64,000 nt of DNA from an uncultured Opitutales bacterium (GTDB lineage Bacteria > Verrucomicrobiota > Verrucomicrobiia > Opitutales > Intestinicryptomonadaceae). Each line of letters opens with the position of its first letter. Positions within the stretch are counted from its first letter, which is position 1. The notes under the pieces were generated by a model. The model did no database searches. It was not told the DNA's origin and worked only from the letters and a program-made list of their open reading frames with translations. The position numbers and the translations under genes are program-made. Location: contig URAJ01000001.1 in the NCBI GenBank assembly GCA_900545715.1, positions 62,001 to 126,000 of the forward strand. Direction: 5' to 3'. Positions 1 to 8,647 of the stretch are shown piece by piece.

Positions 1-966
1 TTGCAGGCAGCGCGCCAATTTTCAACGCGCAAGCTCGGAGTCCCAATCCTGCTGGGAGACCGCGAAAAAATTTCGGAGATTGCGGCGGCGATAGACGTGC
101 GGCTCGACGGCATGAAAATTATCGACCCGGTAAAATCGGACGACTTCGCGGAGTTGTGCAGGATAATGAAAGCCCTGCCAAAATTTAGGGCGCTCGACGA
201 CGACGGCATACACAATCTCGTATCAAATCCAAACTACTACTCAACGCTAATGCTCGCGACAGGCCGCGCCGACGCAATGCTCGCCGGGGCCACCACTTCG
301 TCATCAAACGCGCTGCGCCCGATTTTCCAGATTATACCGCTACAAAAGGCGTTTAGGACTGCAAGCTCTATCATGATACTTTCAACAGGACGCCCGGAGG
401 TCGGGATTGACGGCGATCTATTCCTCGCCGACTGCGGCGTCATACCGGAACCGACCGAAGAGCAGCTGTGCAATATCGCCCTTACAACCGGCCTGCTTGC
501 AAACCAGCTTACGCTTCAAACTCCGAGAATTGCGATGTTGTCGTATTCCTCGAAAGCTTCCACGTCCAACCACCCAAGCATCATAAAAATGAAGGCGGCA
601 ACTGCGCTTGTCCACGAAAAGGCAAAGCGGGATATGCTCGATATGGAAGTTGACGGAGAGCTTCAAATTGACGCCGCCCTAAGCCCTGAAGTAGCGCGGT
701 TAAAGAATATTTCAAGCTCTGTCGCAGGAAAGGCGAATGTGTTAATTTTCCCCGATCTCGACAGCGGAAACATATCTTCAAAAATGATAAAAGTTCTCGC
801 GCCGGAAATCGAATGCTACGGGCAAATTCTTACAGGGCTCACAAAGCCCGCGGCCCAAATATCGCGCGGCTCGAGCGTTCCGAATATTTTTGGAACGAGC
901 GTGATAGTCGCAGCCCAAGCTGTTGACCGCAGATTTATAGACATCGACTTGGAGCTTCATTCGTAG
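1..966 (+). CDS. pta: Phosphate acetyltransferase, 5'-truncated by window edge
   Basis: Interconverts acetyl-CoA and acetyl phosphate in the cytosol, the first step of the acetate fermentation branch. The reading frame is open to base 1 and begins inside the family alignment (QAARQFSTRKLGVPILLGD corresponds to about residue 25 of typical Pta), so the true start lies upstream and the TTG at base 1 is not a start. The remaining 321 residues match the PTA/PTB domain: a GATTSSSNALRP segment like the substrate loop, FADC-like LADCGVIPEP, AMLSYSSKAS and a C-terminal DLSRG-like AQISRGSS. No ackA is visible downstream. A strong terminator follows, so this is the last gene of its unit. A phosphate butyryltransferase is a less likely alternative. 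Confidence 0.9.
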   Translation: MQAARQFSTRKLGVPILLGDREKISEIAAAIDVRLDGMKIIDPVKSDDFAELCRIMKALPKFRALDDDGIHNLVSNPNYYSTLMLATGRADAMLAGATTSSSNALRPIFQIIPLQKAFRTASSIMILSTGRPEVGIDGDLFLADCGVIPEPTEEQLCNIALTTGLLANQLTLQTPRIAMLSYSSKASTSNHPSIIKMKAATALVHEKAKRDMLDMEVDGELQIDAALSPEVARLKNISSSVAGKANVLIFPDLDSGNISSKMIKVLAPEIECYGQILTGLTKPAAQISRGSSVPNIFGTSVIVAAQAVDRRFIDIDLELHS

Positions 967-1007
967 TCGGGCTTCAAGCTGCATATACCAAAAGTATTCT
1001 ATCTTAA

Positions 1008-1043
1008 AAAAAACCCGCAAAGCCTACTCATGCGGGTTTTTTT
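1008..1043 (+). terminator. Intrinsic terminator after pta
   Basis: AAACCCGCA (1011-1019) pairs with TGCGGGTTT (1031-1039) around an 11-base loop and runs into a T tract. The A tract on the left means it could also stop leftward transcripts. Confidence 0.85.
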
Positions 1044-1309
1044 ATGGAGTTTTATTGGTTTACGGGCCCGCATTAAATAAGCCCTGGCGCAATCTTAATT
1101 TAGAGCGCTTTTAGAATAAAAAAATGTTGTATTTACAATGCAAAAGCACAAGAGCTCTGCCTGCTTTCCGGCGGGAATCTTAGACAATATGCCGCAAGAA
1201 ATCTTAGCCCCGGCGATTTATAAGATTTATTCCCGTGCAATAGACGGTAGTGCCATCGCGCAATATGCGCCGCAACATTAAAGCGCCGTTAAAAACACCC
1301 GCAATCCGC

Positions 1310-2239
1310 TCAACCTTGTCCGCCTTCCGCGCCGCCAGATTTAGCCTTTGCTTGGTGCGAGGAAGTGACGAGATACACGCCGGTAAAGACCAGAAGCGCC
1401 GCGGCGACCTTCTCCCATGAGAAATTATCCTGCCCCAAATACACAGCAACCATTGACGCCACAAATGGCTGAACGTAATTGTACATCGCCATTGTCGTTG
1501 GCCTCATTCTCTTGATTGCCATTGCAATCAAAAGATACGTTATAAAAGTGGCGCCGGCCACGACGTACAGGAGCATCGCCAAATCGGCCGCCCCAAAGTT
1601 GTCCTTAAACGCGTCTGGAGCGCAAGTTATCGACGGGGTTATAGGCAAGAACATTATCGACGCAAATAAAAACATCCACTTCATAAGCGTAATCGGCGAA
1701 TGGCGCGATGTGAGGGGTTTGGACATTGCAAAGTATATGGCTGAGGCAAGTCCGCTGAGGAGAATCAGCAAGTCGCCCGACGCTGTGCCTGTCGAATTTA
1801 CTGCGTGGTTTGCCGAAAGGATAAGCCATATCGCGCCGGCGGCCCCTGTGAAAACGCCTGTCAGTTTCCTTGAAGTGACTGGGTCTCCCATAAAGAGCGC
1901 CGATATTATCAGAACCATAAGGGGAGTCATTGTGACAATCACAGAAGCGTCCACGGGAGAGGTCTTTCCCAACCCGTATATAAAAACGCCCTGATTTAAT
2001 ACCACACCGAAAAGCGAGAAAACGAACATCAACGCCAAATCGCGGCGGTCAACCTTGTCGGCCTTTACAAAAATTGAGGATATCCAAAATAGGATAGCGG
2101 CGCCCCACATTCTAAATAGGGTTAACATCTCGCCAGACATACAGTTTGCCACTAAATATTTTGATATGGGTATATAAATACCGAAAATAACGTTCGCAAC
2201 AAAAATGCATGCGTGTCCCTGCAGTCGCTCTTTTGTCAT
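1310..2239 (-). CDS. EamA/DMT-family transporter
   Basis: Ten-helix inner-membrane exporter of the drug/metabolite superfamily; the substrate cannot be told from sequence. Two EamA repeats are visible: FANVIFGIYIPISKYL at the N terminus with SPVDASVIVTMTPLMV, then a second half starting around LLILLSGLASAIYFAMSK with NYVQPFVASMVAVYLG. The C-terminal tail is Ala/Gly/Lys rich. The ATG at 2275 lies between the -35 and -10 of the apparent promoter, so it cannot be translated from that transcript. The ATG at 2239 gives 309 residues and a leader of about 16 bases. It is divergent from the PEP-CTERM gene and monocistronic. Confidence 0.85.
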   Translation of the reverse strand: MTKERLQGHACIFVANVIFGIYIPISKYLVANCMSGEMLTLFRMWGAAILFWISSIFVKADKVDRRDLALMFVFSLFGVVLNQGVFIYGLGKTSPVDASVIVTMTPLMVLIISALFMGDPVTSRKLTGVFTGAAGAIWLILSANHAVNSTGTASGDLLILLSGLASAIYFAMSKPLTSRHSPITLMKWMFLFASIMFLPITPSITCAPDAFKDNFGAADLAMLLYVVAGATFITYLLIAMAIKRMRPTTMAMYNYVQPFVASMVAVYLGQDNFSWEKVAAALLVFTGVYLVTSSHQAKAKSGGAEGGQG

Positions 2240-2261
2240 TTCTTTAAAGATGAAACTTTCG

Positions 2262-2289
2262 ATTATCTTACACATTTAAAAAGTGTCAA
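2262..2289 (-). promoter_or_regulatory. Sigma70-like promoter of the EamA gene
   Basis: Read on the minus strand: -35 TTGACA (plus 2284-2289), 16-base spacer, -10 GATAAT (plus 2262-2267). The predicted start of transcription is near 2255, which supports the gene start at 2239. Confidence 0.7.
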
Positions 2290-2355
2290 GCAGGTTGTGG
2301 ACGGTTGTAAAATAATTAGACTTTAATTAGTCTCGATTTTAGAGTTTTAAATTGC

Positions 2356-2384
2356 TTGACATTTTTAGCGATAGTTCGCAAAAT
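2356..2384 (+). promoter_or_regulatory. Sigma70-like promoter of the PEP-CTERM gene
   Basis: TTGACA at 2356-2361, 17-base spacer, CAAAAT at 2379-2384. This leaves a leader of about 16 bases before the ATG at 2407 and rules out the TTG at 2356 as a start codon. Confidence 0.65.
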
Positions 2385-2406
2385 AACTTTACTAAATTGC
2401 CTATAT

Positions 2407-3504
2407 ATGAAAAAGTTATTATCATTTATCATAGCATCCGCGGCACTGTCACAAATAGCCTCTGCAGCTTATTACGCATACAAGGGAACAGATTCCGATC
2501 TCTCCAATCCCGACAATTATTACATTTTAAGCGAAATAAATGCCAATGATGTGTATTCAATGGCACTATACCTATATTCGAGCGACTATGCCGGCGACAA
2601 CGCCGCAATGCGCGCCAACTGCCCGGAACCGAGCGGCGGCATAGCAGGCAAATATTCGCAGGCTACAACCGCTCCGTCTGCCACAGACATAATTTATTTC
2701 CAAGACTACAGGTTTGCAACTGTCGAAGGTGAAAAAGTCACATGGGGGAAGGGAACCTCCCTATCATACCCCATAAATATAAAAGAATCCATAACAAACG
2801 GCGGAATGCTCATAAGGGGCGGATCGCCAAATTTTCTGCTTGGCAGCGCAGATTCTTCGAGCTCCACTTTCGCCATAAATACCGGCACATTGAAGGTCGG
2901 TTATGTGGGCGCCAATTTTTATATTGCAGAGGGCGCTACCCAACAGCGTTTTGAAATAAATGTTTCGGGAGACGTTGCGCTCAGGGGCGGCAATTCATTC
3001 AACTTCGGGCAATGGGGAGCCGCACTCGACGCGCTCACAGCAAAAACATTTACAGTCGAAGGAAAGATGAATGCGTATGTAGGAAGGATAGAAACCTCAG
3101 GAGATTTTAAGATGACTACAAACGCAACGCTTAGCATGTTTCTCGATGACTCGATTTTCAACTGCACCGGCGAAGACGCATTAATAAAAGTAGGGGGTAC
3201 TTTTTCCAAGAATGAGAATACACAACTGTATTTCGACTTCAACAATGTCGGGTATGAAGAGGGAATATACGGAACGTTTAACATCATAAGCGCCGATTCT
3301 CTAAGCGGTTTTAACACTTCCGACTCATCAAACGATATTTCTTCTTCGACCTTAGACTCCATATCGTCAATATTTGGCGAAGACGCCTTCCTCCAATGGA
3401 GCGGAAACAATTTACAGTTGGTGGTTGTCCCAGAGCCTTCCGCCTTTGCCGCGCTGCTGGGGCTGTTCGCAATGGCATTCGCATTTAGGCGCAAAGTTAA
3501 ATAA
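2407..3504 (+). CDS. PEP-CTERM sorting domain protein, secreted, function unknown
   Basis: A 365-residue exported protein. MKKLLSFIIASAALSQIASA is a clear Sec signal peptide. The middle is Ser/Thr/Gly/Asn-rich, beta-strand-like sequence with phrases such as GGMLIRGGSPNFLLG and NTGTLKVG, as in repetitive surface or autotransporter-like Verrucomicrobial proteins. The C terminus is textbook PEP-CTERM: VVPEPSAFAALLG, a hydrophobic stretch and the basic end FRRKVK. Family knowledge: such tails are processed by an exosortase (EpsH/XrtA type), and none is encoded in this window. The start was taken as the ATG directly before the signal peptide, 16 bases after the predicted transcription start. It has its own promoter and terminator. 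The molecular role is unknown. Confidence 0.88.
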   Translation: MKKLLSFIIASAALSQIASAAYYAYKGTDSDLSNPDNYYILSEINANDVYSMALYLYSSDYAGDNAAMRANCPEPSGGIAGKYSQATTAPSATDIIYFQDYRFATVEGEKVTWGKGTSLSYPINIKESITNGGMLIRGGSPNFLLGSADSSSSTFAINTGTLKVGYVGANFYIAEGATQQRFEINVSGDVALRGGNSFNFGQWGAALDALTAKTFTVEGKMNAYVGRIETSGDFKMTTNATLSMFLDDSIFNCTGEDALIKVGGTFSKNENTQLYFDFNNVGYEEGIYGTFNIISADSLSGFNTSDSSNDISSSTLDSISSIFGEDAFLQWSGNNLQLVVVPEPSAFAALLGLFAMAFAFRRKVK

Positions 3505-3515
3505 TTTTTCTTTCT

Positions 3516-3552
3516 GAAAAAAGACGGAGGCAAGATTGTCTCCGTTTTTTTA
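3516..3552 (+). terminator. Intrinsic terminator after the PEP-CTERM gene
   Basis: ACGGAG (3524-3529) pairs with CTCCGT (3540-3545), extended by flanking A and T tracts, and ends in a T run. Confidence 0.8.
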
Positions 3553-3813
3553 TCGAACAGAATAGCGGATTTACCGCCTAACCAGCCTGCTTTAGCAATT
3601 TCTTATAATAAAAAATTCAAAGAAACGGAATTGGTAAAATCAATAAAACCGTTTTTCTTGGATACTTTTTTAAGTAAAAATTTCCAATTGTTCCCCTTCG
3701 CCGACGATGAAAAGTTTACGATTATCGCAAATAAAAATTTTGCCACTTGCAAAATGCCCAATTTATCAGCCGCAAAACACTCTGCGGGGAACGCGCGATA
3801 GGATAGAATAAAC
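3553..3813. other. Non-coding spacer
   Basis: AT-rich stretch between a terminator and the lipoprotein promoter. The 80-codon minus-strand frame inside it has no recognisable domain, promoter or ribosome site. I see no gene. Confidence 0.55.
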
Positions 3814-3842
3814 TTGACCACTTGGCCGTCTAAGGCGATTAT
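3814..3842 (+). promoter_or_regulatory. Putative promoter of the lipoprotein gene
   Basis: TTGACC (3814-3819), 17-base spacer, GATTAT (3837-3842). This would give a very short leader before the ATG at 3853. Confidence 0.5.
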
Positions 3843-3852
3843 CAATTAAGTT

Positions 3853-4446
3853 ATGAAATTGCTTAAATACGCCGTTTTTTTAGTAGCGCTTGCCGTATCG
3901 GCCGCGGTCGGAGCGTGCTCGTCAGACTCCGAAACTGCCCCCGAAGAGCAAGAGGGCGGCACAATAGGCGTGGATTTCAAAGGAGAGCCAAAAATATCAT
4001 ACGTCCTCAACCGGTATATTTCAGATCCGGAGACGCGCTCAATTTACGAGATATTTACCGGCGAAGAGACAACCTACGGGAAACTTGTGATAAGGACGCA
4101 ACCCGACAAAAGAGCCGGAATGTATTTTTTTGTGATGTTTGGATACGATCCTGACGACATAGCCCTCGCCTGCACTTTTGAATTGTCAGTCGATTCCACG
4201 GGGGATCCCAAGACAAAGACCTACAAGTTTACAGTCCCCGAGACCCATTCTGTGACCCGCGAAATAGCCCTCGGAGTCACCGGATCCGACTGGCCCGGAC
4301 CCGATGCGAAAGTAAACGCATGGAAGCTTGTCCTGAAATCTCCCACTGGAAAAATTTTGACGCAAAAGCACTCTTGGCTCTGGGAGGACGATCCCGATAC
4401 AGCAGTTGACAACAGCATTGAAGGATTGATATCCGGAAAAAAATAA
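3853..4446 (+). CDS. Hypothetical lipoprotein
   Basis: 197 residues. The N terminus MKLLKYAVFLVALAVSAAVG ends in a lipobox (VGAC), so the protein should be lipidated at Cys22 and tethered to a membrane. After an acidic linker (ETAPEEQEGG) comes a domain of about 165 residues with alternating hydrophobic and charged segments, likely beta-rich. I do not recognise its family. The stop is 9 bases before the glycosylase gene, so the two are probably co-transcribed. Nothing suggests a DNA-repair role for the lipoprotein. Confidence 0.75.
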   Translation: MKLLKYAVFLVALAVSAAVGACSSDSETAPEEQEGGTIGVDFKGEPKISYVLNRYISDPETRSIYEIFTGEETTYGKLVIRTQPDKRAGMYFFVMFGYDPDDIALACTFELSVDSTGDPKTKTYKFTVPETHSVTREIALGVTGSDWPGPDAKVNAWKLVLKSPTGKILTQKHSWLWEDDPDTAVDNSIEGLISGKK

Positions 4447-4455
4447 AAGCATAAA

Positions 4456-5349
4456 ATGCATAAAAATTACGAATGGACTCCCTTTGAAAAACTCGAAGGG
4501 ATTTCTTTTAAAAAAAGCGATTTTTGCGAGACGCTCGACGGCGGTCAGTCGTTCACTTGGGATAATTTCGACGCCGATAAAAATAAATTTGACGCGGCGT
4601 ACGAGGGCGTTTTCGGCGGAAGAGCGCTGAGGGTGGCACTCGACAAATCCGGGAATGTGCACTTTTCATCACCTGTCGATAAATACGAGGGCGCCGGAAA
4701 TGAGCTGTTCGAATATCTCGACGCCTCAACCGACTACGCCCCCATTCGAATAGCCCTCGAAAAAACCGGCGATGCAAACATTCGCAAAGCCTTGAAAATC
4801 TGGCCTACGCTTAGAATATTGAGGCAGTCGCCCGCAGAGGCAATAATATGCTTTATTTGTTCGTCCAGCAAAAGGATAATACAGATAAAACAGTGCGTGC
4901 GCCTTCTATCCGAGGAGCTCGGGCAGCCCGCAGGCGGCGGCAGGCATGCGCTGCCTTCATTTTCCGACATAGCCGCGGCCCCAGACGATACGCTGCGCGA
5001 TTGCAAACTCGGATTCCGCTCGGCATATCTTAAAAAATCCGCCCTAAAAATCATATCCGACGGCTTCAATCCCGACTCCCTCCGCGAGATGCCGTACTCA
5101 GACGCAAAGAAATATCTGCTATCTCTAAGCGGCATAGGCGACAAAGTTGCAGACTGCATTTTGCTGTTTGGCGCATACCGCCTTGAAGCCTTCCCTGTCG
5201 ATACTTGGATAAGGCAAGCCATGACAAATCTCTACTCGACGCCGCAAAACCCCGATAAAATCAGGGAATTTGCCGCCGGAAGATTCGGCAGATACGCAGG
5301 GTTTGCCCAACAGCTGATTTTCGCCGCAATAAGGAAAAATCTGATTTAG
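4456..5349 (+). CDS. 8-oxoguanine DNA glycosylase, OGG1-like
   Basis: Base-excision repair enzyme of the HhH-GPD superfamily that should remove 8-oxoguanine and nick the strand. The helix-hairpin-helix LSLSGIGDKVADC (about residues 222-234) carries the catalytic lysine K230, and the conserved aspartate is D249 in PVDTW, spaced as in human OGG1 (K249/D268). The N-terminal half (SFTWDNFD and following) fits the OGG_N domain, including the usual QSFTW motif. 297 residues is normal for bacterial OGG1-like proteins. It starts the run ogg, FabZ-like, FabF-like, waaA. AlkA-type 3-methyladenine glycosylase is the main alternative, but the Lys/Asp pair favours OGG. Confidence 0.85.
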   Translation: MHKNYEWTPFEKLEGISFKKSDFCETLDGGQSFTWDNFDADKNKFDAAYEGVFGGRALRVALDKSGNVHFSSPVDKYEGAGNELFEYLDASTDYAPIRIALEKTGDANIRKALKIWPTLRILRQSPAEAIICFICSSSKRIIQIKQCVRLLSEELGQPAGGGRHALPSFSDIAAAPDDTLRDCKLGFRSAYLKKSALKIISDGFNPDSLREMPYSDAKKYLLSLSGIGDKVADCILLFGAYRLEAFPVDTWIRQAMTNLYSTPQNPDKIREFAAGRFGRYAGFAQQLIFAAIRKNLI

Positions 5350-5406
5350 GCGCGAAAACTGTTGTCTAACGCCGAAATTTTAATATAAAATCGAACAGAT
5401 TTTATT

Positions 5407-5862
5407 ATGGTAAAAAAGCTAAACAGACAGGAAATCGAGAATCTGATGCCGCATGGCGAGCCGTTTCTTTTCATAGACTCCGCCGAGATTGGAATCGGGG
5501 TGGCAAAAATGCGGTATAAAATCAGGGACGACGAATATTTTTTTAAAGGGCACTTCAAGGGCAATCCGGTATTTCCGGGCACGCTGATGTTTGAGGCGAT
5601 AGGCCAGCTTGGAGTCCTATATCTGCTGTCGTCGGACGACCCCGCGATAGAAAAGCCGGTTGACAAGGAAAAGATATTCTTCATGTCGTCCGACAATGCC
5701 AGATGCATGAGAATCTGCCGCCCCGGGGAAACGCTTGATATCGACCTTAAAGTTTCCCGTATCCGCCGGCCGCTATTTTTCTTTGAAGGCAAAAGCTCCG
5801 TAAACGGCGAGCGCGCAGCGTTCGTGGAAAAGGTCACTTTAACATTCGATTACAAATCTTAA
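5407..5862 (+). CDS. FabZ-like 3-hydroxyacyl-ACP dehydratase
   Basis: Single hot-dog domain of 151 residues. The FabZ signature GHFKGNPVFPGTLMFEAIGQ spans residues 48-67, with the catalytic histidine H49 and glutamate E63 in place. The N-terminal LMPHGEPFLFID matches the substrate-tunnel strand. It should remove water from 3-hydroxyacyl-ACP in fatty acid elongation. The KS gene begins one base after its stop, which implies translational coupling. No FabD, FabG or ACP gene is nearby, so this may be a specialised acyl pair rather than the housekeeping FabZ. Confidence 0.87.
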   Translation: MVKKLNRQEIENLMPHGEPFLFIDSAEIGIGVAKMRYKIRDDEYFFKGHFKGNPVFPGTLMFEAIGQLGVLYLLSSDDPAIEKPVDKEKIFFMSSDNARCMRICRPGETLDIDLKVSRIRRPLFFFEGKSSVNGERAAFVEKVTLTFDYKS

Positions 5863-5863
5863 A

Positions 5864-7126
5864 ATGAGCAAAAGAAACGTCGTAATAACAGGATTGGGCT
5901 TCATAACAAGCATTGGCAACGACAGGGAAACTGTCGCCGACAGCCTCATAAACCTCAAAAACGGCATCGAAGTGTACAAGCAGTTCGACGACCCCAAAAT
6001 CCCCGCTAAATGCGTCGGGACAATAAAGAATTTCGACACCGAAAGCTGCGACCCAGAAGACTGGACATATCCCCCGGAATACCGGGTCCGCCGCGACGTG
6101 CTGAGGGGATTCGCCCCGCACTGCCTATACGCTTACTGCGCAATGGAGCAGGCTATAAAAGACGCCAACCTATCCCCCGCCGAAATATCCAACATAATGA
6201 CCGGCATGTACACTGCCTCCGCGGGCTCATCGGGAATGCTCTACCACCATATGCAAAAGATGGACAAAGTCGGGGCGTTGCGCAGTTTCCCGTTTGCGAT
6301 AGTATGCTCGATAGTGGGGACTCTTTCATTCAATTTGGTTTCGGCATATAAAATCAAGGGCGCAAGCTGCGGATTCGCCTCGGCCTGCGCGAGCAGCGCC
6401 CACGCCATGGGGTTCGCTTACGACGAAATAGGAAACGGCCGCCAAGACAAAATGTTTGTCGTGGGCGGAGAGGACGGAAATATGCGCACCCTCCTTCCGT
6501 TTGTAGGAATGAGGGCACTAAGCTTGAATCCGGACCCGCAGACGGCGTCGCGGCCGTTCGACAAGCATAGGGACGGCTTTGTCGGCACGGGCGGCGGAGT
6601 CGTTGCCGTTCTCGAAGAGGAGGAAAGCGCCATTAAGCGCGGAGCCAAAATTTATGCGCGCATGCTCGGCTGGGGACAGGCGAGCGACGGCTACAATGTT
6701 GCAATACCGCAACCGGACGGCGAAGGCGTAATCCACGCGATAAAATTTGCCCTTGCAAGCTCCGGTATAGGCGCGGACGAAGTCGATTACATCAATGCCC
6801 ACGCCACCTCTACCCCAATGGGAGACGTCGCCGAATTGAAGGCGATAAAATCTGTTTTTGGAAGCAATGCAAAGGCAATGATAAGCTCGACAAAAGCGAT
6901 AACCGGTCACGGTTTGTCGTTGGCAGGGGTAATGGAGGCTGCATTCTGCGCGCTCGCGATGAAAGAGGGCTTCACCCCCGGATCGGCGCACATCTCTGAA
7001 CTCGATCCGGAAGCCGAAGGGCTTAATATCATCACAAAAACGCAAATGACGGCGCCCAAAACGTCGCTTTCGCTTTCGAGCGGATTCGGCGGCGCAAATG
7101 TTGCGATAGTTTTGCAAAAAGCGTAA
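5864..7126 (+). CDS. Beta-ketoacyl-ACP synthase, FabF-like
   Basis: Condensing enzyme with a thiolase fold, 420 residues. The complete catalytic triad is visible: C175 in SACASSAHA, H313 in NAHATSTPMGD and H349 in TGHGLSLAG. The Gly-rich C-terminal SLSSGFGGANVAIVL is typical of KAS II. It should extend acyl-ACP by two carbons using malonyl-ACP. It sits between a FabZ-like dehydratase (1-base gap) and waaA (1-base gap), suggesting the acyl product feeds lipid A or another envelope lipid. The insertion around PEDWTYPPEYRVRRDVL is longer than in E. coli FabF. A role in polyene or other specialised lipid synthesis cannot be excluded. Confidence 0.9.
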   Translation: MSKRNVVITGLGFITSIGNDRETVADSLINLKNGIEVYKQFDDPKIPAKCVGTIKNFDTESCDPEDWTYPPEYRVRRDVLRGFAPHCLYAYCAMEQAIKDANLSPAEISNIMTGMYTASAGSSGMLYHHMQKMDKVGALRSFPFAIVCSIVGTLSFNLVSAYKIKGASCGFASACASSAHAMGFAYDEIGNGRQDKMFVVGGEDGNMRTLLPFVGMRALSLNPDPQTASRPFDKHRDGFVGTGGGVVAVLEEEESAIKRGAKIYARMLGWGQASDGYNVAIPQPDGEGVIHAIKFALASSGIGADEVDYINAHATSTPMGDVAELKAIKSVFGSNAKAMISSTKAITGHGLSLAGVMEAAFCALAMKEGFTPGSAHISELDPEAEGLNIITKTQMTAPKTSLSLSSGFGGANVAIVLQKA

Positions 7127-7127
7127 G

Positions 7128-8405
7128 ATGATTTGGCTTTACAGGCTGCTTTTTCTGCCCGCGCTCGTTCTAAGCGCGCCTTATTACGGGTTGAGAATGC
7201 TCCGAAGAGGCGGGTACGGGCTCGATTTCTCGCACCGCTTCGGGCGCCAAAAAAATTTGCCGCCCCCCGCAAAGGGCAAGAAAAGAATATGGATTCAAGC
7301 GGTGAGCGTCGGGGAAGTCGAGGCGCTCGCGCCGCTTATAGACCTGCTCTGCGAGCGCGGCGGAGTGGAGATTGTCGCGACGACTACAACGAGCACGGGC
7401 TACGCAATCCTGCGCAACAAATACGCCGGTAAAATATTTTACGCCGGAATTTTCCCGTTCGATTTTATGCCGTTTTCCGCGAGCGCATGGAAGCGATTGA
7501 AGCCCGACGTAATTGTGTTGATGGAAAGCGAACTCTGGCCGGAACACCTGCACCGCGCGAAGGAGAAAAATGTTCCCGCGCTTCTGATAAACGCGCGCAT
7601 GTCAGACAAGAGTTTTAGAAGATACTCGCGCTTTCCAAACATCGCCAGGCGCATACTCGGCAAACTTTCGCTTATTGCCGCGTCGGGCGAGCTCGACCTC
7701 GGAAGATTTATCCGCCTCGGCGCAGACCCCCGAAAAACATTTTGCGCAGGCAACCTTAAATTCGACTCAAAGCCGGCCGAAACTTTAAGCGAAACCCAAA
7801 AACAAGATTTGCGCAAAGAGCTTGGGTTTGCGAACGATTCTCTCGTATTGCTCGGCTCGTCAACATGGCCGGGCGAAGAGGAAATGCTCTTGAAGGCGGC
7901 CGCGAAGCTGAGGAAAGAAGGCATAGACTGCCGTCTCCTGCTCGTCCCCCGCCACGCAGAGAGGCGCGCGCACATAGAGGAATTGATAAAAGATATTCCG
8001 CATTGCGTCCGAAGCAAGTCGCGCCGCGCGCCCGCCGGAACGCTCGTGTATCTCGCCGACACTACCGGCGAGCTTCGCACGCTTACCCAGATAGCCGATA
8101 TAGCCTTTATAGGAAAGTCCCTCCCCCCGAACGATGGAGGCCAAACACCGATAGACTGCGCCGCGCTCGGAGTGCCTATGGTATACGGGCCGAATATGTC
8201 GAATTTCAGGCGCATCTGCGCAACTCTTGAAGAATCAGCGGCGGCGATAAAAGTAAAGGACGCCGAAAGCGCCATTGCTGAAATTGAGCGGCTTGCAAAA
8301 AATCCGGAATTGAGAAAAACGCTCGCCGAATCCGCCAAGAAATGGCACTCGTCTAACATAGGCGCGGCAAGGCGCGATTTTGAAGCCATCGAGAAGTTTT
8401 TATAG
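7128..8405 (+). CDS. waaA: 3-deoxy-D-manno-octulosonate (Kdo) transferase
   Basis: Transfers Kdo from CMP-Kdo to lipid A precursor on the inner face of the inner membrane. The 425-residue length matches the GT30 family. It shows one N-terminal membrane anchor (LYRLLFLPALVLSAPYYGL), the Kdo-transferase N domain with WIQAVSVGEVEALAP and VLMESELWPE, and a GT-B C domain with LLGSSTWPGEEE and a Gly/Asn-rich nucleotide-sugar loop at KSLPPNDGGQTPIDCAALG. It starts one base after the ketosynthase gene and ends the operon at a strong terminator. Together with lptD in this window it shows the cell makes LPS. Confidence 0.93.
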   Translation: MIWLYRLLFLPALVLSAPYYGLRMLRRGGYGLDFSHRFGRQKNLPPPAKGKKRIWIQAVSVGEVEALAPLIDLLCERGGVEIVATTTTSTGYAILRNKYAGKIFYAGIFPFDFMPFSASAWKRLKPDVIVLMESELWPEHLHRAKEKNVPALLINARMSDKSFRRYSRFPNIARRILGKLSLIAASGELDLGRFIRLGADPRKTFCAGNLKFDSKPAETLSETQKQDLRKELGFANDSLVLLGSSTWPGEEEMLLKAAAKLRKEGIDCRLLLVPRHAERRAHIEELIKDIPHCVRSKSRRAPAGTLVYLADTTGELRTLTQIADIAFIGKSLPPNDGGQTPIDCAALGVPMVYGPNMSNFRRICATLEESAAAIKVKDAESAIAEIERLAKNPELRKTLAESAKKWHSSNIGAARRDFEAIEKFL

Positions 8406-8422
8406 CGCAATCATTCTCCAAA

Positions 8423-8452
8423 AAGTTTGGCATAGCGCCAAACTTTTTTTTA
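8423..8452 (+). terminator. Intrinsic terminator after waaA
   Basis: Nine-base perfect stem AAGTTTGGC (8423-8431) with GCCAAACTT (8437-8445), a five-base loop and an eight-base T run. Confidence 0.9.
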
Positions 8453-8575
8453 ATTCTGCGGATCCATAAATTTTCAAATCGCGCGCTTGAGCTTTTGAAG
8501 CGGCAAGTTTAGGCGGCAAAATTTTTGCAAGAAATATAAATTTACTTTCTGCGTAAAAGAATCGCATTTTATAGA

Positions 8576-8605
8576 TTGACGAGGGCGGCCAAACTTGCCT
8601 TTATT
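8576..8605 (+). promoter_or_regulatory. Possible promoter of the DedA gene
   Basis: TTGACG (8576-8581), 18-base spacer, TTTATT (8600-8605); a moderate match only. Confidence 0.4.
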
Positions 8606-8647
8606 GTTTGAAAAATACACTCTTAAACAGGCGGAATCTACACAGCC

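Noticed and set aside
3603..3845. 80-codon minus-strand ORF between the PEP-CTERM and lipoprotein genes
   Set aside because: No similarity or signals, and it covers the likely lipoprotein promoter.
7439..8410. 323-codon minus-strand ORF
   Set aside because: Antisense shadow of waaA; Ser/Arg-rich without any fold.
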